Source: Rhizophlyctis rosea (Eukaryota > Chytridiomycota > Chytridiomycetes > Rhizophlyctidales > Rhizophlyctidaceae). Taken from it: a stretch of DNA of 64,000 nucleotides. Position 1 is the stretch's first letter. Every line of letters begins with the position of its first letter. The DNA lies in assembly GCA_027596075.1 (NCBI GenBank), contig JADGJC010000017.1, positions 186,001 through 250,000 on the forward strand, read 5' to 3'. Shown in pieces: positions 36,847-46,790 of the stretch. The notes below the pieces were generated by a model that was given only the letters and a program-made list of their open reading frames with translations, was not told the DNA's origin and ran no database searches. The position numbers and the translations under genes were made by a program.

Positions 36847-39800
36847 CTACTTAATGCTAGCTCCAACCAAAGAGCCAGCCTTCACTAGTCCCTTGGCAGT
36901 CCGGAAAGGTACGCCATTCCATGTCGCAACCAAATCATCCCTGGTAGTGAACTGCGGCTGCACAGTCTCGAAGATCTTCTTCTTGGGGTTAAGCTGGGCC
37001 TCGGGCTCGCCTAGGAAAGCGTCAGCGACGAGCACACAGCATACAAATCCTAATCAGAGCACACCTTCATGACCCTCAAAGTAAACACGGTCTCCTGGAA
37101 CACTTCCTTCCGGAGGTACCAAGAACTCAACCTTGCTGTGATCGGCGTTGGAAGCGCACATTACCATCGCGTAGGACTTGATACCACGCATTCTGAAAGG
37201 GATATATCAATATAAAAGGTCTTCTTCCAGCATCTTCAATGGATCCTTACGCAGCAGGCTTCAAGTTCTTCAAAACGAGGATGGTCTTGCCATTGATTTC
37301 ATCCTCAGTCATGAACTTGACCAAGCCAGAAACAACCTCACGGGGTTTGTCCTCCCCAACATCAATCTGTTCGACGTAAAGAGAGTCCGCGTCCGGGTGC
37401 CTCTTCACGCTCAGCACCTTCCCAACGACCATGTCCAGCTTGGAAATGAGCGAACCTAGATTGCCTCATGAGTTCATATTTCTAACAATTGGACACCTAT
37501 GAGAGCGACATACCAGAGTCGGCTACAGGAGCTGCAGGCGCCGGCACCGCCTTCTCCTTCTTTTCCTTTTTCTCCTTTGGAGCAGCGACCTTGCCCTTCG
37601 TTGCCTGCTCCTTGTCCGGGAGCGCCTCAACTGCCTTGTCGAACTTCTTGTGCGCAGGGTCAGGCTGACAAAGAAAGCGTCAACATTAAGGTCATTGAAA
37701 GCAAACATTGGACGAGTGTATCACCCCACCTGAGGCTCAAGGTTCTCCGCCTCGAATCCGTACACGTTCTTCACCGTGTACATCTTGCTAACCGTCTTAG
37801 GGTCAACCTTCTCCAAAGGAGCGTACACCGGTTTGACCTTGTACATCTTGATCTCCGCGGCGCCTTCGGATTTCTGCACCGGTGCCACCTTCTCACCCTT
37901 GCCCTTCTTCTCACCACCGGCCTTGCCCTCCTTCTTGGAACCCTCCTTCTTGGAACCCTCCTTCTTACTTCCCTCCTTCTTGCTTTCGGGCGCCTCATCG
38001 ACTTTCGAGGACGTGGAGGCGGCCTTGCCATCAGGAATGGAGATGAAATGGATGCGAGACTCAGGGTTGCTAGAGTCGTACGCCAAGTCGCAGATGTAGT
38101 AACCCTTGCGCTCCAACTGAATGATGTCGCCCTTCTTGAGAAGTCGCAAGTTAGCGTCGCCAAGTGCATCCGTTTTGAATTCAGTGACGGGAGTAACGAA
38201 ATCCTTCACATCGTCTTCCTCCTCAAGCTTCTTCTTGGTGATGAGGTAATCGTAATCGAACAGGGTAACCTTGACGGCATTCTGTTCGGCCTTGTCCGTC
38301 GCAGCAGCCGACAACCAAGTCAACTTCTTCTTCGTCTTCTTGAAGTCGCCCTCGAGATGCAATTTGATGTCTACAGACTCGACGGACGACCCGTCGGCAG
38401 ACTTATGAACGGCTTGGACGATAACGTTGCCCCAGTCCATGAAAGTGACCTGATGATCGCTTATGTCAATGTCTGGGGAATTGCTGCCATCTCCGGTTGA
38501 ATACTGACCTCCTCATTGATCTCAAGGTCCTTGGCGTCCTCTTGCTCAAGGTAGAGCTCACCAGAGAATGTAGTCAGCTTGTTGCCGACGTCCGGGTTCT
38601 TCTTGTGCTTGGGCATCTCCTTGGTATGAACCGCAACCGACTCGCCAACGACTCGCACCTTGACACTACGACATCAAGTCAATAAACTGCGATAGCTCGC
38701 AGTGATCTGCAACGCCTTTCACTTACATCTTGTCCGAGTTGATGGCGGTGTGCCGGGGCGCGACCGGATCAATAACCTTCTTGTTGACCGCCCAGATCTT
38801 GTCCCACTCAATCAACAAGTCACGCTGAGAAGCTCCTTGCATGAGGATATATTGACGCAAAGCCTCAATGGTCATTCCGCGACGACGGATACCGCGAATG
38901 GTGGGGAAGCGAGGGTCATCCCAACCGGTAACCAGACCCTCGTTGACGAACCAGGTAAGCTTTCTCTTCGACAAAAGAGTGTAAATGAAGTTCAAACGGC
39001 TGTAATCCCAGATGTGCACCCAGCGGAGGTTCAGTGCCTTCAGGAACCACTCGTATTGAGGGTTGCGGTCACGGTACTCGTTGGTGCGGAGAGCATGGGT
39101 CACACCCTCGTAGGAGTCGACAATTGGGCATGCGAAGTCGTAGGTTGGGTATACTTTCCATTTGTTGCCGGTGCGGTGATGGGGCAAGAGGTTGCACCGG
39201 TAAATGACAGGATCACGAAGCGTTCCGTTCTCAGACTTGTAGTCGATTTTGGCTCTCAAACAGCATTTGAGGCCCTGGAAGCCTGCGTTAGCGAAAGTGT
39301 GCGCGCTTACAGTGCAACAGAACGCACAAACTCAGTCCCCTTAGTCATCTCCTCAAACCGCTTCAAGTTTTCCTCCACAGAGAGATTGCGGCACTTGGAC
39401 TCGATGCAGTCTCCGCGTTGCAATCTCATCTGAACTCCATTGTAAGTAAACATCACAAAATCCAAAATCAGATTTAGCAATAATACCGTCTCCAAATCAG
39501 TGTCATCAACATAGGCCAAGCCCTTCTTGATGAACTCCAAAGCATAGTCGTAGATCTTGTCAAACGAATCCGACGTGTATGTGACGACGTCTGGCGTGAT
39601 GCCCAACAGTCCAAGATCCTCTTTGATTGCGTTTTCGAACTCCGCCTGTACGATTTGTGAGATCGGAGCAATGAGAAAATATATAACAATCACAAAGGAC
39701 TTGCCTTCTCCTTGGTCGGGTTCGTGTCATCAAAACGGACAATAAGTTTTCCCTTATAGGTCTTGGCGAAGTAGTCATTGAGAAGAGCAGCCTTGGCATG

Positions 39801-40757
39801 GCCAATGTGAAGATAACCACTCGGCTCAGGAGGGAATCTTGTGACGACTTTGCCCATCTCAGCATCCTTCAAATCAATGTCGAAAGATCCTTGATCCTTC
39901 TTGACCGGCTGCACAAGCGAAGTCATTTTCAACATCACTCCTGTCCCGTTGTTGCCGAACACTGCTTACCTTCGCGCCAGTCTTGGCCTTCTCGAAATCA
40001 GCGATACCCGCTTGGACCGCGTCTGATTGTGCAATGTGCTGGAACCAGCGAGAGATGTACGTCCCCAGACCCTTTCCAGCCTTGAGCTGACGCATGAAAA
40101 TTGCGTTTCCTGGACCAAAATCAGTTTGACCGCCAAGATTAGAATTTCTTCCCTAGATACTACCTCTCAAAGCTCCCCAAGCAGCGAAATCGGCGATAGT
40201 CTGGGAGTAACCCACAATAAACGAACGCAACGTGAGATGAGTATTCAAAACATCAAAAACGGACGCTACAGCTTTGTAGTCTGTCGCTGCCGCCAAGTTG
40301 TCTTGGACGTAGTCAAGCCAGTAGTCGACCTTTAGGTGGTAAAAGTGTAAGATATCATTTGATGTGATCAGATTATATTACGGTTGCCACAGTTCATACC
40401 TGGGCAGCCTTGACAGCGTCCCCACCATACAGCTTTTGCTCTGGGTAAAGGCGACCCAAGTGGCGAAGGGCAGGGTTTGTTCCAACGATTTCCTTGCTGT
40501 TTTGTTGGGTTAGTAAGGATGCCCAAGGCAGGTACAAGCTCTGTCTACCAACCCGTCCACAGTGAGTGCAACGTCTTGAGCGCCGTTGTTATCGTAGGTG
40601 ATCTCCACCGGGGTCTTGAGACCGTGAGCTGCCGCGAGCACGGCTATAGTTGCAAGCACAACAAATGTGAGTAAAGTACTGGACAGCGTCTCAGGGTCCT
40701 CTGCATACCGAATGGTGGGTTGGCCGCCTTCAGCGAGACGGTGAGTTTTGTGCTCAT
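36847..40757 (-). CDS. Cytosolic glutamyl-tRNA synthetase fused to a C-terminal EMAPII/Arc1-type tRNA-binding domain
   Basis: Charges tRNA-Glu in the cytosol. ATG 40757 ([17 protein letters not shown]). N-terminal GST-like domain ([36 protein letters not shown]; 40,000-40,700). Class I catalytic core with [20 protein letters not shown] (HIGH motif, about 39,800), [13 protein letters not shown], and [14 protein letters not shown] (KMSKS equivalent, about 38,950), [16 protein letters not shown]. Beta-barrel anticodon-binding region ([38 protein letters not shown]). Then a Lys-rich linker with four KKEGS-type repeats (37,910-37,990), a short [14 protein letters not shown] segment, a second basic linker, and a full EMAPII fold: [75 protein letters not shown], ending GASIK at 36847. 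About 1,000 residues, some 11 introns. The tail is continuous by splicing with the core. Confidence 0.92.
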
Positions 40758-41183
40758 CGCTCTTTTGATATACCAGTGGGAGTGCGACCAGATTGTGGTT
40801 ACAGGCAGAAGGCTTGCGCTTCGATGGAAAGCACTTATCATTCAGTAGTGTATCCCTACTGCTGCTTCGTGCGCTTTATGAAGGGCCAGATTGCGTGTGA
40901 GAAAGTGGAGCCAAGTTGGAGAAGGGAAGACAGGCAGTTAATTCAGAAAGTTGGTAAACAGAATCACCATTCCAATCACTTGGAGACTGTCCAAGCCACT
41001 GATGACTCATCAACGGCTCCACTCTCACCAACAACAACAGCTGTCCTGCAGCTCTGCGTCTCCCTCCAACAGCTTTTCAATCGGCAATCATTTTCCCTAC
41101 GTTCTCACCGTCTGTCGCCTGGAAATCAACCACTTCCACGTAACAAACAAAAATCAAAAGCCCATTCGGTGTTCCCAAGTCAA
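40758..41183. promoter_or_regulatory. Divergent region GluRS / HTATIP2-like
   Basis: 426 bp between the GluRS start and the former start of the HTATIP2-like gene. Open frames on the plus strand here run into MSAPT and stop. No specific element recognised. Confidence 0.4.
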
Positions 41184-41801
41184 ATGTCGGCTCCAACCTA
41201 AATCATTGCTTCCGCAGCAGCCGCCGCACAGTACGCAGCAGCGGAACAAGCGGCAATTGCCAGGTATAAGGAGCGGAAAAGTGCTTGCATCATACTGAGC
41301 GCAACTGGTGCAGTGGGGAAGGCAATTGTCCGCGACGTCATGGAGTCGAATGCCTTTGAAAAAGTCACACTCTTGGTCCGAAGACAAGTCGAGTATGAAG
41401 GCCCTTTTGCTGAAAAACTGGTATGATGACAATGTAAAGCTCCCCTCCTTGAAAGCCGGCCGACCCTTTGCGATTCAATAGAAGCAGGAAAAGATGGGTT
41501 TTGATAATTTGAAGGAATCGTCATTTGCGGGACATGAGTGAGTTAAAGAAAGATGCTATTGGGATGTGTCTTCAGCCGCTGTGGTCTTTTCCGACCAGGT
41601 TTTTTAGATCTTCAAGAGGCAAGGGGTGATGCAGGGAGATGTCTAGAAACTCTGTTGAGACAGGTGATGAGACTGTTCCCGCTTCTGATGACACATGTGT
41701 CGGTCTGCGCTCAAGCCATGCGACGGTGGGCTATTGATACCGATGTGAAAGAAGGAACAACTGTAATCTATACAAATAAGATTTCAAGGTTGGGAGCATG
41801 A
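41184..41801 (+). pseudogene. HTATIP2/TIP30-like short-chain dehydrogenase, nonsense and internally deleted
   Basis: HTATIP2/TIP30 proteins are NADPH-binding SDR-fold oxidoreductases. ATG at 41184 gives MSAPT and then TAA (41199-41201). The same frame continues IIASAAAAAQYAAAEQAAIA, then the Rossmann start KSACIILSATGAVGKAIV and FEKVTLLVRRQVEYEG, an intron (41,420-41,481), and KQEKMGFDNLKESSFAGHD. After a 38-base GT-AG interval (41538-41575) the frame jumps straight to GLFRPGFLDLQEARGDAG and the C-terminal helices, ending TGA 41801. About 80 residues of the central fold, including the Tyr-x-x-x-Lys catalytic pair, are missing compared with the family. Nonsense codon plus loss of the active site indicate a pseudogene; reading frames are otherwise still open, so decay is recent. 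Confidence 0.75.
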
Positions 41802-42279
41802 TGGCATAAGCAAAGTGCTGGTACGGTACTTATGGAGCATGATCAAAAAGTGAAGGGCCCTTTAGTGGTTTGAATAAGAAATGTAATGCGAACATTTCAA
41901 CGCGTCCATAGCTGTCAAAGAGCCTCTGAAAGAACTGTGCCGGGCCTGCTGTGCCGCGCCCTTGACATCCCACCTGTCAAACGCCCGAAGACCTGAACCT
42001 TTGAAAGAACACATAAATGTGTCAAGTGGAAATGTGGCACCCTTCGATCTCCTCGCCGTCTGCAAAAAAGCATGAAGCATGACTTTTCAGCTGGGGTTAC
42101 AAAAAGGCAATAAGTTCCGTCTCCCCCCTGGTGTGTTCACGGTTGTGCGCGAATTTACTTTCAATTGGTAGAGAGGCCTGGCGGGTTTGACGTTCCCGTT
42201 CCGCCTGTCAAGTCTCACCTCACCATATTGCCCATCAACGCACGCCTTTGTACGCTCAGCAAACCTATCGCCATTCATC
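41802..42279. other. Spacer, nothing recognised
   Basis: Upstream of the small basic protein gene at 42280. Contains no repeat or recognisable gene. Confidence 0.45.
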
Positions 42280-42860
42280 ATGGCTCAATCTATTGCTGCC
42301 CGCCCAAGTATGGACATGGCCGTCAGGCAGAGTGTCGACTTTACGGTTCGACAGAGTGTCGATTTGCAATCCTTCCCTCGCCAGAGCATCCAGCTTGGTC
42401 GCCCGCCAATACCCAACAACTTTGCAAAAGTGAGAACAGCATCCACTCCATTCGCTTCTCTTCATCAAGGAAACTAAACACATTAGCTCCTCAGCATTCC
42501 AGGCCATTCACCCTTTCTACCCGACCATCACTCCCCTTGCTGTCATTAGGGTTCCGTCGCCACTCCACAATCGCCGTTGACATACCTCCTGAACATACCC
42601 CTATCACACCTCCGCCTCGTTACTCCTTGGACGCTGTTAAACTCACCAGACCTTCCATTGATGTGGAGCGCAGTAATGACAGCAAAGGGGGACCTATTGA
42701 ACCCAAGAAAGCCACCCTCGAGAGCAAGGTGGCACCGACGGAACTTAGCAACACCACAAAGGAGACGAAAGAGAAGGGGAAGGGGAAGATGGGGAGGTGG
42801 TTGGATGCCGTGAAGAAGCGGAAGAGTATGAGCGCACTGGAGAAGGTCATGGAGGAGTAG
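42280..42860 (+). CDS. Small basic protein of unknown function
   Basis: ATG 42280 (MAQSIAARPSMDMAVRQSVD). Exon 1 contains a repeated VRQSVDF/VRQSVDL motif and ends NNFAK. An intron (42,430 to about 42,497, ending ctcag) joins in phase to HSRPFTLSTRPSLPLLSLGF, then VDIPPEHTPITPPPRYSL, a Lys/Glu-rich stretch and a basic end GRWLDAVKKRKSMSALEKVM, stop 42860. About 170 residues. The Arg-Gln-Ser and Arg-Pro-Ser motifs look like phosphorylation sites. Mostly disordered apart from the final helix. No family recognised. Confidence 0.6.
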
Positions 42861-43377
42861 ATAAACAGTAGTCTCCAGAAGGTGTTTGAAGTTGGGCTAG
42901 CCGGCCTTTACACATGTATATCCAATCCTCAAGTCAATATACTCACATTCATCAACAACAGCTGGAAGCACTTGTCAGTTGCTGTTCATGGTGGTGTAGC
43001 AAGTCGCTTCATCCTTTCCTTTGAGCAGCAAATACGTTAATAGCTTCTTGCAGACAATCACGCTGCGTCATCATCATCATCAAGCGTCTGCGCCGGAAAG
43101 CGCAAGTCCATCAGCATCGCGCAAGTTCGGTCAAACTCCATGTCAAAATCCCTTCTGCAACACACCTCCGCAACCATCAAACCACCAACCTCACATGAAC
43201 CAAAGAAATGACATTGTCATAGATATCCCACGCATAGATTATGTATTCCGAATTTTATGACAAAAATAGTACCACTAAATATCTATACACATAGAGAGGT
43301 GACAACCATGAAGAAGTCGGGGCGGAAGGAGGATGTGGGTGGGTGTATGTCTGCGGCCAGCGCGCCGGGAATGGAAT
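42861..43377. other. Spacer between convergent genes
   Basis: 3' regions of the small basic gene (+) and the Spa2-like gene (-). Nothing recognised. Confidence 0.5.
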
Positions 43378-45848
43378 CTACTCTAACAGGCTCAACAGCT
43401 CCTTGACATGCTGAGATGGGAGTCAAGTATGCATAAGTATGTATCATCATGGCCAATGCACTCAAACGGCGCCAATTCCCAATATACCTTAGCAACTTCA
43501 TAACTAGAATTCGCAATCCGCTGTTTCAAAACCTTACTTCCAGGCGTCTCCACAATCCCACTCGCCAACTCATCCAACTTGCCCCTCGCACCCTCCAACA
43601 CCTCCAATATGACCGCCCCTTGCTTCCTCGTATCGTCTCCAACCCCCGCCGCTCCACCAGGACCCAGCGTCTGCCGTGACCGCAACACAATCTCGTCAAC
43701 CGTATTGGAAATACTGTCGATGGTCTTCTTGTAGTGTGTTCCGGACTCCGTCTGCTGTCGCATGGATTGGAGGAGTTGTTGAATGGCAGAGACGATGACG
43801 TCGGTTTGCTCTTCAATAAAGATCTGGATTGAATTGAAACAATGTTAAACAGAAGGATATATAACGGCGACAAATAACACCAATCCCCACCTTCAAATCA
43901 ACAACCTCCATCGTACTCCTCGTACCACTCCTCAATCTCCCCCCTCTCGGCGATGGCGGCGGAGACAACCCCCTCACCCCTGCTCCCCGATTATATGCCC
44001 TCAATGTATCCACCAACCCATTTATCCGCTCCGTAAGTGCCCCAACAGCCCCATCAATGATCCCCACATCCAACTCGTTGAAGTTGGCCGCATGGTTCTT
44101 TGCGGCGGTCATCAACTCCTGCAGCGCCTGCGATAAGCCCTCCGTCCAATCCTGCAGCCGTTCTCTGTCGTCAACGGTGAGGGATTTGTTTGTCTTTTTG
44201 AGAAATTCTACGTCTTCTGTAACTCCTTTGCAGACGATGACGATGCTTTTCATGGCCACTAGGACGGCGGTTGGTACGTCTCCCCTGTGGATTGTGTGTC
44301 ATTACAAAAATTGTCAAAATCATAACACATGTTGACCTACCTCGCTGCACTTGTTAAATTATCCACTGCCGACCGGTATGATATCAGGTGCTCATCCTCC
44401 GCTCCCGACAGATCCGTTGTCGCGGAATCCGCCTTTTCCCTGAAGGATAACGAAGCGCCTATAGCATCAAAATCATGAGTTATTTGCTCATTTCTTAATC
44501 CACACAAACGTTTCCTGATATCACCTCTTCCACTACTGCTAAGAGAAGCAGCCTTCTGCTTCTTCAGCTCACCCTCCAACATTTCGTTTCTTTGCGAAAG
44601 TGTTTTGACTTCATCTAGCAGGTTAGATGCTTCTGCCCTGATTGCGTCGGCAACCTATATGATCCAAGATTCAGAAATTGTTCCCAGAAGCTTGAACCGA
44701 AGTCATTCACTGACCTCCCGTTGGCGGTCGTAGTCATTCTGCACACTATCGCAACCAGCTTTCGCTTTCTCATATTTCTTTCTCCACTCGTCAGCCTCCT
44801 GTTGCCTCGATCATGATAAGAAATATGGTATAAATTGTCATCTAAATAAAGAGTGTCCATACCGCTCTTTGGGCTTCGAGCTCCGACTCCAACTTAGTGA
44901 TCTTATCGATGTAAAAGTTGGTCTCCTTCTCCAGTTTCGCAATCCGGTATTCGTAATCTCCCTTCATTCGTTCAACCTCCAACTATTAAAGGCCCATTAG
45001 TTCAATTAGGACAACTTCCGATTGTCCAAAATTTCCTTACCATAGGCACTGAGGGTGGCGAATCGAAGGCATCCAGTCGCGGTACACTCCCACTTCTTTG
45101 ATGCATTGGTGTTCCCTCCTTTGCCACAGGCTTCCTTGGTAACGTCATCGGATGATCTGATGTTCTATCCTGTGCTCGTCCACGCTCGTTGGGCGGTGAT
45201 GGCAGAGGGCGTGACTCCCGTAATGGTGGGCCATAGTTTGCAGGCAGACGTTCAAAAGGAATGATGTCCTCTGGTGGCGAGCGGCGATCACGAGATTGAG
45301 AACGAGCCATGGCTCGCTGTCGGATGGAGTCTGAACGTTCTCGGGACATGCGCTCTCGTGCATTGACCTCCTCTTGAGTGAGAAGGGGCTGCGTGGGAAT
45401 TGGTGAGGTTCAACTCCAAGTGGCTTGTAACAGCACAGCTATACAACGCAATGCGGGCATTTGCGGGAATACATACACCATACTTCGCATCAAACTCTTC
45501 CACCAACTGAGGATATCTTCTCTCCAACTCGAAAAACACCTCACTAGCCAACTCCATGAACCGTCCAATCTGCAATGTGGCCAGCTTTTGCCGGGCTTGG
45601 TTCCGTTTTGGTGTGAAATCCGTCCGAACAGTCAAGAAAGGCACTTCCGGTGGATCCTGCAACCTCCTTCTTGTCTCATCATGCACATCTTGAGAAAGTT
45701 CTGTCAATTGCTGTTGAGAAAGCCTAGCGAGCTTTTCCTTTGCGGATGTTCGGCCAAGGGTTGCGGACTGGGATTGGAGATATTGGGCGAGGAAGTCACG
45801 CAGGAGGGCGTAGTGGGCATGGAAGGAGTCTGTTCTGTTTCCACTCAT
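43378..45848 (-). CDS. Spa2-like polarity scaffold (Spa2 homology domain, coiled coil)
   Basis: Spa2/GIT-family scaffolds organise polarised growth; in yeasts Spa2 belongs to the polarisome that recruits formin and MAP-kinase partners to the tip. ATG 45848 (MSGNRTDSFHAHYALLRDFL). Two Spa2-homology repeats are clear: EKLARLSQQQLTELSQDVHD (45,670-45,740) and QARQKLATLQIGRFMELASE (45,540-45,610). A Ser/Pro/Arg-rich linker follows (RERSDSIRQRAMARSQSRDR), then a coiled coil (AKLETNFYIDKITKLESELE; 44,580-44,990). C-terminal helical domain: AVDNLTSAARGDVPTAVLVA, RERLQDWTEGLSQALQELM, KQGAVILEVLEGARGKLDEL and a short last exon HVKELLSLLE, stop 43378. About 680 residues. The C-terminal helical bundle is also reminiscent of GIT proteins; no ArfGAP domain precedes it. 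Confidence 0.85.
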
Positions 45849-46790
45849 GTTTCCAGATATTGATCGAAGTGATGAGGTTGTCTGTAGCAGGAACAGCTGT
45901 TCATGTACGGGGGTGTATGGCTGGGAATTTCGAATTTATGTTACCGGCTGCCCATGAACATTCGCCTATTAAACGATGATAAACACACTTACCCAATATT
46001 GTGCGTCAAACGTAAGGCGGTCAGAGTGAGGACTTCCAAAAAACACTCAATAGAGGGTTCTCAAGTTCCTCCAAATGTTGCTCCCAAACTTCTGAACGCC
46101 ACAAACAGCCTATTCAGGTTATACACAGTCCTACTTCGCAAAGTAAATAAACAAAACCATACAGCGCAATACGATAGCTAAGAGGCCACCGTTTCGTAAA
46201 TATTGCAAGCGAATGCGCTTTTCTCAGTGAAAAACAAAAACATGAAAAACCGAGCAACTTCGCAAGGTGCTCCATCCAAACCAGCAGCCACTCCGCGGAG
46301 ACAGTGTGCATTGAATTGAACCTTTGGGTGATGCAAGTGTTTCCCTTGTGTCCAACGTTGTAGCCCCTCACCCACAATTCCAAAATGTTGTTCTTCCTTG
46401 CAATGGCCCTGCATAATCAGACCATGCAAACGGTGGGCCCTGGAGGTCGGATTTCCAAATTTGGGCAGGTAGGGGCTTGTGGCTGGGGCCATTTGGAGAT
46501 CTGCGTTCCCTTCGACCCCACGCGTCCCTAGTAAACCAGCTTTTGTTTACAAACAAACCAATCGGGGTCCTGCGGGTGCGTAAACAACAGCCCTTACCAA
46601 GGGCATGCCAGCCTGCCAGGATCCAATACGATCTTATTCCCTTCAAATACCCTATCCTACGGTAGCTACATTACAATCATACCCAACCTATGTAACTTAT
46701 GGTATGTAAAATCAACCAAAAAACAATCAAAACACAATATGAAGACAAAAAAAATACAAATCACACCATCAACTACATAAACCCCCTACC
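45849..46790. other. 0.9 kb spacer, nothing recognised
   Basis: Between the Spa2-like start and the calpain 3' end (both minus). AT-rich A-runs at 46,700-46,760 probably belong to the calpain 3' region. No gene seen. Confidence 0.5.

Noticed and set aside
37499..38500. 333-codon plus-strand frame opposite GluRS
   Set aside because: Shadow of the synthetase frame on the minus strand, where conserved motifs are clear.
10728..41201. In-frame TAA codons at 10728 and 41199 as evidence of a reassigned code (TAA read as Gln)
   Set aside because: Hsp90, the histidine kinase neighbours and the small coiled-coil gene end with standard stops including TAA at exactly the conserved protein end (Hsp90 MEEVD then TAA). 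The TAAs are better explained by decay or error.
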